Source of the DNA: Amorphophallus konjac
Taxonomy: Eukaryota > Streptophyta > Magnoliopsida > Alismatales > Araceae
Direction: 5' to 3'
DNA length: 64,000 bases
NCBI GenBank assembly: GCA_022559845.1
Contig: CM040118.1
Span: 237,259,224-237,323,223 of the forward strand
How positions within the stretch are numbered: the stretch's first letter is position 1; each line of letters starts with the position of its first letter. The notes below the pieces were generated by a model, which had not been told where the DNA came from, searched no databases, and saw only the letters and a program-made list of their open reading frames with translations. Below are positions 1-10,524 of the stretch, piece by piece. The translations under genes were made by a program, and so were the position numbers.

Positions 1-234
1 TCCTCCCAAGACCAGACCGGGCCCTTATGATGCGTTGGCATTGATTTAATGGATCCAAGATCCCAAGTTATGTCTAGACATTAATCAAGTTAAATGGCCA
101 ATAATATCAAGGTATAACTTACCTCGGAGAACCCCAAAGGATAAGTTGAAGAGATACTTTACCCAGAAAGTTCAAATTATCAAGAACCAATCAGGTCCTT
201 GGATTCTATATCAGAAACATAGAAATCAAATTTT

Positions 235-560
235 GGATGATACGCGGTCTAAACTGGGCCGCTCAAGATATGCACGGTCTCATCTGGGCCGTACTAGAAA
301 GAACTGGGCTGAGGATCAGCCTCAACGAAGTCAAGGATAAACGGACCATTCTGTGCCGCTCTTAGAAGAACGGTCAGAAATAGGCCTTTCAACTATCAAA
401 GATGGTCAATAATGGGCCGCACATGGCCAGAAGGACTTGAAGCCCAAGAACAAGATAAACGGGCCTTATAGGGCCACTCGAGGGATGAACGGTCCAATAA
501 GATCCGCTCGAATACATGAACGGGCCTAATCAGTCCGCTCAACTGGGCTTAACTTAGTAA
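235..560 (-). repeat. Array of hyphenated GGCCGC/CGGTC dyads in LTR
   Basis: Repeated pairs of an ACGGTC-type arm and a GGGCCGCTC-type arm, about 8-10 bases apart, occur at least five times (near 242, 276, 332, 490 and 523). It corresponds to the array at 42018-42205 in the other family A copy. The arms resemble the TGACG/CGTCA dyads in the LTRs of D and B. Confidence 0.6.
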
Positions 561-1970
561 ACTAGAAATCTACCCAAATGGGCTCCAGGCTGCCATAAGT
601 GGCGCAGAACTGAACCAGGGTCTAGCCCACTATCCACTGGTCAGTCTAGGGCTTATTGGGTCGATCAAACATGATTTGGTTGAAGATGGAACAAGGTTAA
701 TCGACCAACAGGAAATGGCATTTAGCCAAGGATGCACGGTCTCTAATGGGCCGCCCACTGAGGTAAACGGTCTGATTCCGGCCGTTCAAGGCTCAGTTGG
801 TCCAAATCGAGCCGTGGCTCACAACACAGCAATCCAAGTGGTTCGATCACGTGAAAGGTTCAGGTCTTGGTGGTACAACCTGCCCGGCGTCCTAGTGGGA
901 ATCCCAGACTCGCGGGGGCTTACGGAGGTCCTGTAATGAAGGTCCTCGTCTGACGGAAGGAATATCCGGTGGAGAGTCCCAACCATTACATAGAATTCAG
1001 GCTAATAAACATCGGAAACCAGTATAGCGGTCAGTCAATCCTACCGGAGTAGAATGACTGTCAAACAATCCTAGTAACATGGTTCATGCATTCATATTTG
1101 AAATTAACTTAGTTGAAAGAACAAACCAAGGTCATGATGGAAAGTAAACTAACAATTTATAAAATCTCATCTTCCATATGTTCCATTAATATGTTGGTTG
1201 CTAGCCTACCATGAAGATTAAATAACTAGAGATAAAACAAGCTAAGCTCGACGTCAACACAATTCTGTGGGGAAAGACGGTTCATCCAGAACCTTTCAAT
1301 GGCCTCTGCGGTCTCTCCACAGGCCGTTCATGCTCTACAAGCAGGGGCCCGATAGGAGATGAGCGGTCTATGGATGGCCGCATGGCTCGTTGAGCGATTC
1401 TGGCATACCCGCTTGTCTCAAAAAATGTAATAACGTAAATAACACAAGCGATCACAGTCTGGCCATTCATATAGACGTGCGGTCTATCGAATGGCCGCTC
1501 ATATCAGAACAGTTCGATGCCCCTTCGCCCTACCCGTCTCCGGCGGGGTTGGCTAGGGTTGGGAACAATAGCTAAATACGCACTATATAGAGCATGAAAA
1601 TTGGGGCTTTTATGATCAATGGAGCAAGCACGAAATTTTATATAGGATATCATGATCAATTGAATGTTTAGTGCCTAAAATGCCTACTTAAATCAAGGTG
1701 GAACATAACTAACCCTAGATATGACATGCCTCCACTAAAACCTGAAATTATCGCAGGATACTACATGAAAATTAGGGCTTTTTAGATCAATGGATAGAGG
1801 ACAGGACGATGCTTCTATCCTTATATCATACTTAGGGTTTGGCTTGCTATCACATACCTAAATCGAAAGATGAAGGAGGAAGAGGGATGCCGACAGCGCT
1901 AGGAACACCGCCGGTGATCACCGCGATTCTCCCTCAATCGAGCTCCTCTCCGGCTGCCACAGCTTCTAAA

Positions 1971-1981
1971 CTCTTATAGGG
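1971..1981 (-). promoter_or_regulatory. Probable TATA box of the minus-strand family A LTR
   Basis: On the minus strand this reads CCCTATAAGAG, about 485 bp into the LTR. That is close to the position of the TATA box in the plus-strand copy (40550, about 473 bp in). Inferred from sequence and position only. Confidence 0.45.
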
Positions 1982-2464
1982 TGGCATACGATTATTTTTA
2001 TTGGTTCTATAGGGTCTGGAGAGTTCTAATCGCGGAGATAGAGTCCACGCAACTTAGTCATGGGCAAAATGCGCCGGATAGGGTTGTAGCCACCTTGCGC
2101 CGCCAAATACACCTCCTAGGGTTAGGGTTTCAGAGAATAATAAGGGGGGAAACGATCTCTTAATCCTAACCTTTCATTTGCATCCGGTTTTAACTTAAAT
2201 GATTAAGTATTGGGCTTTAATTTCGTGTTTTGAGGTCTGGTTGAGCTAAGTGTTGATTTGGGCCTTAATCTGCTAATTCGACTTATTTAAGAGTGTTATT
2301 TGGGCTAGTCATAGAAGATAAATTTACTTAACATTCTATCCACTATAAGATTATAATTTTTCCAGATTTTTATAAAATGGTCAAAATTTTACTTATCCTT
2401 TTTCTTAAGGAATTTCTTATTAATTGCTCGAGATTTTTAATCATTAATATACCGGGGTGCTACA

Positions 2465-2775
2465 GAGGGAGAGAGGAGAGAGCGTGAGAGAAGAGAGAGG
2501 GAGAGAGTGAGAAATGAGAGGGGAGAGAGAAAAGAGGTTCATATATATAGAAAAACCCAAAAATTCTAAAAATTTAGAAAAATAATAAAAATTACCTCCG
2601 CGATCCTTGGGAGGAGCACAACACGTCGGTACCGTCCCGGAGTCGGAGAACGCCACGGTTCGCCCTGCACAGAGTTCTGAAGGCACATCAGGGAAAAACA
2701 CGTGTAAAGCACAAAATACACTCCGAGACCCACGAAAATGATCCGAAAAATATCCAAAAAATCTGGGGCATTACA
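2465..2775 (-). mobile_element. Fragment of a D-like LTR
   Basis: About 311 bp match the first 320-400 bp of the LTR of D: a GA-rich tract (2465-2525), a TATA-like site (2539-2550), and a terminus GGGGCATTACA equivalent to the D terminus GGGCATTACA. The rest of this LTR lies beyond the family A insertion that cuts it inside the GA tract. It is inserted in the antisense ORF of the Tat element C0. Confidence 0.8.
2539..2550 (-). promoter_or_regulatory. TATA-like site of the D-like LTR fragment
   Basis: CTATATATATGA on the minus strand, placed as in the two intact D LTRs (13405-13417, 19081-19093), with the CT-rich tract just downstream in the direction of transcription. Confidence 0.5.
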
Positions 2776-4096
2776 GAGTCGGTGTCGGGATATCCTCCTC
2801 GGATGCCCCTAGACTCGGGACTGAAACCCTCAACTCTGCCTGGACCCTCACCCCGACCCCCTCCTCGCTACGCGCCCCAACCGTCTGGACCGGGATTTCA
2901 GAGCCAGCCTCCTCCCCTTGCGCTCCTACAGGCTCAACAGAGGTCCTCTCACCTGTCGCGGGCACCTGTGGCTCAGTCGACGCGAGGCTCAGGTGGTGGA
3001 CACCCCTGGTTGGGGGCTCCTCGGTCAGGCGGAAAGTTTTCACCTTCTTTAACCGCTTCTTCTCGGCGGTTAAATCTTTCATCGAGGATAGCAATAGATG
3101 CTCCCTGGGGTCCTTGTGCTTAGACTCTCGTCGCTCTGAGGCATCCTCCCGGGAAACTCGCTTACCCTTATCTCGGGCAGAAGAAGGACCCTTAGAAGCT
3201 CGAGGCGCTCTCGGAGCAGTCACCTCCTCCAACTCGACGACCTCCTGCTCCGACGGTCGCCCCTCATCCTCACCACGCCTCATTTCTGCCCATTAAGAAG
3301 CAAGTCATCAGCAAAGGCTCGACCGATTGGGATGAGAAAATGCAATAGCTGAGCTTTAAAAACCCTTACTGCGGGGAGGCAGGGCGAGGTGAGGAAACTC
3401 ATCAATGTTGGTCGGAATCATTAGCTCAACGGTTGATCGACGATTCTCCTGAAGAATCCTAATCTCCTCCTCCAGCTCTGAGGAGATCATCGGTTGCTTC
3501 GGAGGGAATATCGGTTGAAAGTTCGGCGTATCGAGAAAGCCCCAGCTGGTAGCTCCGTTGCTAGACCCTACCCAGAAAAATTGGGTCTTCCACCCCTTAT
3601 CTGAAGAATCCATAGGAGAGAGGGCCACGTAGCTCCTCCCCATCCTCGCCTGAAGATAGAAGAAACCCTTCCCGGTGTGGGTTTGCTCCTTCAGCTCGAA
3701 GAAGGTATGAAAAAGGTCTAAAGAAGTGGCGAGGCCACACGAGCGATAAAGGAAGATAAAGGAGAATATGAAAGTATATGAATTGGAAACCAGTTGGATA
3801 GGAGGCAGTTTGCAGAATTGCAGTAACTGCACAACAAAGGAGTGGATAGGAAGATGAAAGCCACACTTTCAAGCCCAAAGAAAGATGCAAAAAAGACACG
3901 AACGAGTATCCAGGCTGGACTCGTGGTATTTGGCCAGAGAGAAGTAGTACCGCCATGGCAGCTTGTAGCGGTTCTCAATCTCTTTCAGCTCGGCCTCGCC
4001 CAGCTCGCTGTGCAGATGATGGTTGGACTTCAGCACTGAACCCCCCGCGCCTTGTTCGAACTCTCGGACCTCAACCTCGGGGTCATGCTCGGCCAT
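2776..4096 (-). pseudogene. Antisense ORF of Tat element C0 (gypsy-type extra protein, PF04195-like)
   Basis: This gene runs against the retrotransposon's own direction. It starts at 4096 with MAEH, the same first residues as the copy in C1 (25833). Residues about 45-245 resemble the domain known as putative gypsy type transposon (PF04195), with LPWRYYF, an FFELK block and KTQFFWVG, all shared with C1. One TGA near 3869 interrupts the frame where C1 has Trp (TGG to TGA); the frame then continues to a stop at 3356. A charged, low-complexity C-terminal part follows (3283 to 2776) until a D-like LTR cuts it. Antisense ORFs are known in Tat elements, but their function is not established. A TATA box lies 230 bp upstream. 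Domain assignment is by eye. Confidence 0.7.
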
Positions 4097-4323
4097 GGAG
4101 GAACGAGAAGTGCAGAAGGAGAGGAAGGAATGGTGAAGTCAGAAGACGCAGGGGGATAAGGAAGCAGATGGATCACCGCCGCCATGATCTCTGCCAACTC
4201 CATAAAAGCCTCTGTGATTCTTCGCTCCCCTTGGTTTCTCTCACGGTGCATGACTCTCAGAATGCTAACGCGGTAAAGGGAAACGCCCTAAGTAGAGGAG
4301 ACGTGGAACGCAAGCATACGAGA

Positions 4324-4337
4324 TATTTATATACCCC
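4324..4337 (-). promoter_or_regulatory. TATA box of the antisense ORF in C0
   Basis: Minus strand reads GGGGTATATAAATA, a near-ideal plant TATA box about 230 bp upstream of the antisense ATG at 4096. The aligned place in C1 (about 26055-26070) has lost it. It implies that the antisense ORF has its own promoter rather than using the LTR. Confidence 0.6.
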
Positions 4338-4536
4338 AGCGATCCTAGCGGGAAGCGGCGCGAAGTTCCGAACTCCAAGAAGGGCCTCCGCGCGCCAACT
4401 CGAGGGAGTCATCATCATATTCATGCCCCCAGGATAGTCGCATTTAATGGCCCCTGCTGTCAAAGTATAACCCCCATTCGAGCCACCAATGCTACCCCAT
4501 TATACTCTACTCTCCGAGACCAAACTTTGGCTCGGC

Positions 4537-4550
4537 AGTAGGGGGGCAAG
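4537..4550 (+). other. Polypurine tract of C0
   Basis: AGTAGGGGGGCAAG lies directly before the LTR start TGGGGAAGGG. It is the plus-strand primer site and has the same form as the tract of C1 (26273-26286). Confidence 0.8.
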
Positions 4551-5311
4551 TGGGGAAGGGTAAATCCATGGCCCAATAAACATATGGCTCAGAGCGACAG
4601 AACTAGGTCCAACCCGACCCTACCAGGCCAACTCCACTAAGTGATAGCCCCACAAACGGGCCCACTTATCTCAAAGCCCAAAAAATGCTCGGACTAGACC
4701 ATCTTAGGCGGCCTCCTAGCCCAAATGTCTGAGTAACCGTCGCTTAGGAAAAGCCTAAATGGCACCTGAGCGTATCTAGTTAGCGTCACCCGCATCGCTT
4801 GAGAGAATCCCAAGTGCCCCACATCAGGCGGTATCCCACACTCGGACCTCCCGTGAGCACGATTTCTCTCAACGGGGCGTTTATCCCGGCGAAAGTCTCA
4901 CTGCCGCTCGGAGGCAGGAAGCTCAACATGATATGGGAGAGCAAGAGTCCTTTAACTGTGGAGAACCCTCCTCCAGGACATAATGCCACCTTGGTCCCTC
5001 TAGTTACCCTACCGCCGGCCAAGAGAGTAAGCAGCTATATAAACTCTAGAAAACCCTCCAGAAAGGTAAGATGATCTGGAGTACTGAACACCACATTCAC
5101 TGGTGGAGAGTGATCTCGTGCCCTTCAGTTTTCCTCCTACTGCATTCCTTCCACCTACGCTCTATCAGCTTGCTGACTTAAGCATCGGAGGGTTTTCCCC
5201 GGGGTTCTAACCCTGGGCTCCTCTAATCCATTCCCTGCTTTGTAGATCCTCCAATCGCGGTGACAACGACAATGGCTAATTCAGGATCCAGCGCGAGATC
5301 ACTCTTCTTCA
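4551..5311 (+). repeat. 3' LTR of Tat element C0
   Basis: 761 bp, from TGGGGAAGGG to CACTCTTCTTCA. Length and termini match the 756-bp LTRs of C1 (TGGAGAGGGG to GCCCCTCTTCA), and it shares internal blocks such as the TATA region and GGTTTTCCCC. Confidence 0.85.
5034..5044 (+). promoter_or_regulatory. TATA box of the C0 LTR
   Basis: CTATATAAACT, about 483 bp into the LTR, at the same relative place as CTATTTAAACC in the C1 LTRs. Confidence 0.65.
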
Positions 5312-5461
5312 CAAGTCAATGTTGACTTTAATCAAGTCAAAGTCAAGTTCAGGTTGACTCAAGTCAAGTGGTCTCTATCAAAAGTCAAAGTCAACTCAGT
5401 TAAGTATTGACTCCAGTTAACTTCAACTTCAGTGAAGCCTGCAAGGGAGTCAAACGTCCAC

Positions 5462-5700
5462 TACAGATGACAAATGCGTATTACAGGTGACAAATCGCTT
5501 CTAGTAGTGACAAAAGAGTTCATAGTGGTGACAAATGGCTTCCAGCAGTAACAAATGAGTCACAACGGTGACAAATAGGTGAAGGCGACGGCTTAAGAAG
5601 AGAAGGAAAATTCAAAGGCGACGGCTTTTATTGCTAAGGGTGACAAATGCCTTGTGAGGCTGTCAAATGGCGTATAAGTGTGAAAAATATCTTACTAAGG
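5462..5700 (+). repeat. Degenerate tandem repeat GGTGACAAATG in G LTR
   Basis: Eight or more variants of GTGACAAATG occur with a spacing of about 24-26 bp (for example near 5468, 5487, 5508, 5529, 5550, 5569 and 5640), with drifting linkers. It lies upstream of the LTR TATA box. Confidence 0.6.
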
Positions 5701-5997
5701 GTTAATAATAGGTCGCCAGTGTAGAAAAAGGGTCAAACACATGTTTCACTAAAGTGGACCTTGTGCCTCGGACTCCAATAATTGACACAACATCCGAGGA
5801 CACATAGCATCCCTCCTGACTACATTCCAGAAGGCTCCTTTATAATGAATATTCTCTACTTTCCACCGTGGACCAATCAAAAGCGGCTGAATGATTTGTC
5901 TCTGTAATTCACGTAGAACACTCCTGGAATCCGGAAAGCAATGGACGATGAAGTTTAACTTTATCCAAGATCAACGGACAAAATTTTCTCTCCAGTT

Positions 5998-6007
5998 CTA
6001 TAAATAC
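5998..6007 (+). promoter_or_regulatory. TATA box of the G LTR
   Basis: CTATAAATAC in an AT-rich context. Copia LTR promoters commonly carry this form. By position it would start the element RNA near 6030. Confidence 0.6.
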
Positions 6008-6164
6008 ACTGCAATGGCCTTCGATGAAGGATTGATCGAGCAGAAGCAACAACGAGATACTTGTGAGCTCGTTCCTGCATCAAGAAGAGACGTAAGCGGG
6101 AAAGATTTAGAAGAAGAAGGGAATTGCGTGTGAAGGTAGCGTAGGGCTACAAGTGTGAGAGAAA

Positions 6165-6185
6165 AAGAAGAAGAAGAAGAAGAAG
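6165..6185 (+). repeat. AAG microsatellite
   Basis: Seven AAG units in a row, within a longer purine-rich stretch (6106-6310). Confidence 0.9.
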
Positions 6186-6428
6186 GAATTGAGAAGAAGG
6201 TGCCGAGGTTAAGAAGCAGAAGAAGAAGGAGCTGAAGACGAAGCTGTAGATCTGGAAACGCAAAGAGCCACCGATGATCGCAAAGAAGAATAGAAGAGGA
6301 AGGAGAAGCTCATCCACTGATTCATAAATCAAACCATTCAACTTTCCTCTAGGGAGTTTCTATACAAGTCATTTTATCAATAGCTATCATGTCTATCTGG
6401 TTTTTGTCTCTAAACTGTGAACAATATT

Positions 6429-6600
6429 TTCGTGTGTGTTTCTGTGCAAGGATTCCACAGGCTCAGAGTGTCTGAGTGTTTGTGTGCGTGTGTGTGCCGC
6501 TGGATTTCAGATCCAGAGTGGTCTGGGGTTCATCCCGTGTGTGTGTGTGTGCAAGCTTTGTCCTGCGTATGTGTGTTGGGATGAGTCCCCATGTGTGTGC
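6429..6600 (+). repeat. GT-rich simple sequence in G LTR
   Basis: Several runs of GTGTGTG (for example 6539-6551) within a G/T-rich stretch of the transcribed part of the LTR. Frames through it give cysteine- and valine-rich peptides without coding character. Confidence 0.7.
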
Positions 6601-7042
6601 AGGTTTGACCTGCGTGTTGTGGAGCTTTGCTTTGTGTTGGGGAGGTTTCCCCGTGCTGGTTTTTTAGTAGTGAATCCTCACCTGGTTTTGGTGAGGGTTG
6701 GATGTAGAGAGCCTGTCGAGGTCCCGAACCACCTTAAAATCCCTGTGTCTTGTGGTTTGAATTATGTGATTGTCTCCTTGTCTTCTACCTCAATCACAGG
6801 TACATTCTACACACACTGCACAGTTATTGGTTGCTCGCTGTGGTGATGCATTGCAACATGTTATTGATGTTCACACACATATCAATTTAACTGTTGTGCA
6901 CCGTAATGCATCACACACAAATCCTTCACCCACACATTGTGAGGCTTGGTCCACTAAGTACATAAGTTTGCAAATAGCCAGTCTATGTTTAGTTCTGCTG
7001 TATGAAGTTGGTATAGTTTTAAATTGGACATAGTTTTTAGAG

Positions 7043-7047
7043 GGATC
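7043..7047. other. Target-site duplication of C1 (left)
   Basis: ggatc, repeated directly after the right LTR at 27043-27047. It proves a normal integrase-mediated insertion into the G LTR. Confidence 0.9.
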
Positions 7048-7803
7048 TGGAGAGGGGGATTTCTGTAGCCCATCTAAGAGCGACCAAACTAGGTCCATGC
7101 AAGACCAAATGAGGCCCAGCTCATCTAAGTGACCGCCCCTAAGGGGCCACTTATCATAAAAACCCAATAAGATCACTCGGGATCAAGCACTTCCTCGGTG
7201 GCCATTAGGCTCGGAAGGCCCGAGCGTCGGTCCGATCGGAGGAAGACCCACGCCCGACTCATCCCCCTTGCCGGGATAAGGGCTGGTGCCCTGCGCCCAC
7301 TCCGACTGAGTCTTACCCGAGCTATGCCCCTCTCCCGGACATGGCCGGCACTCTTCACGCTTGGGTCGATCGACGATTGCTTATCCACGCTGTCGTTGAG
7401 AGCCCTTTATGAGCAGGAGTTTACAAGGCTATAAAGATCTCACGATGAGGACGTAAAGAGCCCACATCGAGGACGTAACTCCCGCCTGAAACTCTTCAGC
7501 TTACGGGACTCATGAGGCCGGCGCACTATTTAAACCTGGGAATCCCTCCAGCGAAAGGTAAAGCCAACACACGCCTAAAACTCCCTGAGCAGGAACCACT
7601 TCACCACCTTGGTGGAGAGGGATCTTGTGCATCTCCTTCCTCCTCCCTTCATAGCTTCCACCACTGCTCTACTGACTTAGGCATCGAAGGGTTTTCCCCA
7701 TGGAACCATCCCTGGGCCCCCTGATCCGTTTCCATTCCTTGCAGTGCACTGTTCGGTGATCATCTTCTCCAGCTCAGGACCAGCACGGGATCGCCCCTCT
7801 TCA
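7048..7803 (+). repeat. 5' LTR of C1
   Basis: TGGAGAGGGG to GCCCCTCTTCA, 756 bp, exactly the length of the right LTR. Many differences between the pair are C/T or G/A transitions. Confidence 0.92.
7526..7536 (+). promoter_or_regulatory. TATA box of C1 5' LTR
   Basis: CTATTTAAACC, about 480 bp into the LTR, conserved in the 3' LTR (26765-26775) and aligned with CTATATAAACT of C0. Confidence 0.65.
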
Positions 7804-7805
7804 TC

Positions 7806-7823
7806 TGGCGCTGTCTGTGGGAA
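7806..7823 (+). other. Primer-binding site of C1
   Basis: TGGCGCTGTCTGTGGGAA begins two bases after the LTR. It has the form of a site complementary to a tRNA 3' end (TGG...). It is not the initiator-Met site used by the other gypsy families here. I do not assign the tRNA. Confidence 0.75.
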
Positions 7824-7840
7824 ACGATCAAAGAGCTAGT

Positions 7841-10519
7841 ATGGTGCGAAGGAGTTCGGGGAGGAGGTCCACCGGTGATAAGGGAAAGGCCATGGTAGCG
7901 GCGAGGGAAGGCCCCTCTCAAGCCACACAGAACCCCCCCTCAAACGCCAACACCCCAGCCGACGATCCGCCTCCGCCTGCGGAAGTAGAGCTACCATCCA
8001 ACAGGGGCGCTGACGCTTTCCAAGCCCTCAATGCAAAATTGGACGTCCTTGTGGAACTCATGAGGACCCAGGTGGCCAGGGAAGGTAGGTCACGCGCCCC
8101 TCCGGAGAGCCCCCACCCCCCCTCCCCGTGAGAATGCATCCCAGCACGCTGCTAGAGGCCGCTTCACCCTCCGAGGACGGCGGCTCATTCGCAACAGGTC
8201 AGGAGGACCTTCACAAGTCCCTCCTCTGGAGCAAGAGGTCTCCTCCATGCCGAAAAGGGGAAAACTTGGGGCATGCCGTCCCCACCCAGATACCGAAGTC
8301 CCCGGGGCGAGCCAGGACAGCCCCCCAGCCCCATGGCGCAGCGATAGTCGGAGCTATCTCTCTGGCTACGAGAGTTCGAGAGGCGCTTTGCAGAGCAGGA
8401 GCGCGCCTTATGCGCCTTGCAGAAGACCTCCCCGACGAAGGACGAGGAGAAATCCCCATTCTCCGATTACATCTTGAAGGCGGAGATGTCTCCCAGAATC
8501 TCCATTCCGATCTTCAAGCCCTACGACGACCAGGGCAACCCGACCAACCACTTCGATAGCTTCGACACCCTAATGACCCTTCACGGGGCGTCCGACGCCA
8601 TCAAATGCCGAGCCTTTGTGACCACCCTGGTCCAAGGTGCCCGAGCATGGTTTCGGGCCCTCGCCCCCGGATCCATCCGAGACTTCAAGCAATTTGGGTG
8701 AGTGTTCAAGGAGAGTTTCACCGACAGCGGCCCCCCAAGGTCGGTAGCGGGGCTATTGGCTCCAAAACAGGCACAGGGGGAGAAACTCCGGTCTTATATC
8801 AACCGATTCAAGTCGGAAGCCCTGAGAATCCCCCGCCTGGATGTAGCCTCGGCCATAACCACGCTGACCGAAGGCAGCCGAGATGAGAACCTCCGCCGCG
8901 AACTTCTCCTCCACCCTCCCTCGACCCTTGCCGAGCTAGTGACTCTGGCTTTACGCCATGCTAAGTGCAAAGAAGTTCTCAGCGCATGTCGAGACGCAAC
9001 CGGCTCGGGTCGGGAGGGGGACAAGAAGCGAGCACCCGAGTCAAGCTCGGGCCAAGGAAAAAGGCGGAACCATGATGGGGGGCACAAAGAAGCATCTCGG
9101 AAGTACGAGCGGTACACTCCCTTAACTGCTCCAGTGTACGAGATCTATGAAGACATCAAAGGCTCGGGCCTCCTCCGCCAACCCGAGCCAATGAGGTCGA
9201 AGAGCCGCAATCGCATCAAGCACAATTGCCACCAGCTCCAGGATGAGATCGAGCGCCTCGTCCGCCTGGGACACCTCTCCCGATTCATGGCCGGGCATAA
9301 GGAAGACCGAGGCACCCCAGAGGAGATCGACAACGCCCCTCGCGGGGTCCACATCAGTGTCATCACTGAAGGAGCAGCATCAGGAGGAGATAGTAGCCGA
9401 GGAAGGAAGCGTCATGCTAAGCGGGCGAGCCGAGCCATCGAGCCTCCCAAGGCTCCGCCAAGCAAGCCCCAGGTCATAGTCTTCTCTGACCAAGACCTGG
9501 AAGGGCTGACCACCCCGCATGATGACGCCCTAGTTATATCGGCTATGATAAACCATTGTAACGTAGATAGGATTCTAGTTGACAATGAAAGCGCCCCTGA
9601 TGTATTGTCTTATGAATGTTTTCTTAAGATGGGGGAGAATCCGTCTAAACTCTGACCAATCCGAACCCTCCTTTGCGGGTTCAATGGCCAGGCCACTTAT
9701 CCCGAGGAGCCCTAAGCCTGCCAGTTACTCTCAGTACCCCACCCAAAACCGTTATAGTTATGGTGGACTTCATAGTGATCAAGGGTATGATAGCGTACAA
9801 CGCAATCTTCGGCCGGGGGATCCTCAGCCGAACGAAAGCGGTGCCCTCTACCTATCACCAAAAGATGAAGTTCCCCACTAAACATGGGGTGGGGGAAGTC
9901 CGAGGCAACCAGGCGATGGCCAGAAGGTGCTAAAATATCTCGGTTGAAGCAACAAGGCCGACAGGAAGAATAAGGGCCCCCGGGAGGTCGAGGAAAAACC
10001 CGCAACATCCAAGCCTGGAGGCGAGTTGCTAACGGTTTTCCTAAACGACAACCCGACCCTAGGAGTAAAGATTGGAGCCGACCTACCATCCGAGGTCCAG
10101 TAGCACTACAAAGAATTCCTTTCGGGTACATCCGAGTCTTTGCATGGTCTGATGACCAACTCCCCGAAATAACGGGAGAGACAGTAGTGCATAAACTAAA
10201 CCTTGACCCGACCGTGAAGCCCGTACAACGACGCAGAAGGAAGCACGCGCCAGAGCAGCAGATGGTCATCAAGGAGCAAGTCACCAAGGGGCAAAAGACT
10301 GGTCTTTTTAGATCGGTCATATACCCGACGTGGTTGGCTAATGTTGTCCTGGTGCCAAAAGCTTCGAGAAAGTGGTGAATGTACGTGGACTTCACCGACT
10401 TGAACAAAACTACATCAAAAGATTGCTATCCATTGCCGAGCATCGATCAACTGGTTGACTCAACCTCGGGCAATGAGATACTCAGCTTCCTGGATGCCTA
10501 CTCAGGTTACCACTAGATC
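7841..10519 (+). pseudogene. gag-pol: C1 gag, protease and start of RT (broken)
   Basis: Starts at the ATG at 7841. The gag core is recognisable from ALMTLHGASDAIKCRAF-type sequence (about 8530-8700), interrupted by stops and short frameshifts; from 8702 to 9655 it reads through. Compared with C2, a 36-nt in-frame deletion near 9210 removes the CLFHSDHGHHTG zinc-finger core. The protease motif is DNESA (about 9580) where C2 has DNGSA, so the active-site glycine is lost. After a frameshift near 9700 the protease tail and the RT start (WLANVVLVPK, about 10330) follow. D interrupts the gene at YSGYH-stop-IR, where the stop is CAG to TAG. The intact form is a Tat gag-pol in one frame, as in C2. 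Confidence 0.85.
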
Positions 10520-10524
10520 AGAAT
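10520..10524. other. Target-site duplication of D (left)
   Basis: agaat, repeated at 19418-19422. Joining the flanks restores the C1 RT frame (HQIRMDPED in C2). Confidence 0.95.

Larger units (their letters stand above)
1..2464 (-). mobile_element. Truncated LTR of Tekay/Del-like element (family A), minus strand
   Basis: This stretch is the reverse complement of most of the LTR at 40078-42473. Matching blocks include the cluster at 850-990 (CGCGGGGGCTTACGG, cf. 41530-41660) and the first 40 bases (cf. 42430-42472). It ends at 2464 with GGTGCTACA, the reverse complement of the family A LTR start TGTAGCATCCC. The window edge removes about 700 bp of the far end. What lies to the right is LTR sequence of another family, not a polypurine tract, so this is a 5' LTR or a solo LTR. 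It interrupts a D-like LTR; the 5-bp target duplication would be gaggg (2465-2469), but its partner is outside the window. The small ORFs here are chance frames. Confidence 0.85.
2776..5311 (+). mobile_element. C0: 3' part of a Tat-type Ty3/gypsy element
   Basis: Contains the region between integrase and the 3' LTR of a Tat-lineage element: an antisense ORF (2776-4096), a polypurine tract (4537-4550) and a 761-bp LTR (4551-5311). It resembles 23383-27042 of C1 in layout and sequence but is clearly diverged, so it is a related subfamily. Its gag and pol would lie to the left, beyond the D-like and family A insertions and outside the window. It ends inside the 5' LTR of the Sirevirus-like element G; the expected target duplication caagt (5312-5316) cannot be confirmed. 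Confidence 0.8.
5312..7047 (+). repeat. 5' LTR of Sirevirus-like element G (left part)
   Basis: AT-richer DNA with AAGTCAAAGTCAAG-type stretches, a TATA box (5998) and GT-rich sequence near its end, as in Sirevirus LTRs. It continues at 27048-27095, after the C1 insertion, to the terminus CCCAACA and a primer site. The true LTR start is missing because C0 sits in front. The visible 3' LTR (31677-31997) covers only the first ~320 bp of the LTR and does not overlap this part, so LTR identity cannot be compared. The last five bases (7043-7047) are the left target duplication of C1. Confidence 0.7.

Noticed and set aside
6436..6846. 136-codon cysteine/valine-rich ORF
   Set aside because: Produced by GT-repeat DNA in the transcribed part of the G LTR; no family resemblance.
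9712..10407. 231-codon minus-strand ORF
   Set aside because: Antisense to protease and RT of C1 with no domain; it lacks the conservation seen for the antisense ORF near the 3' LTR.
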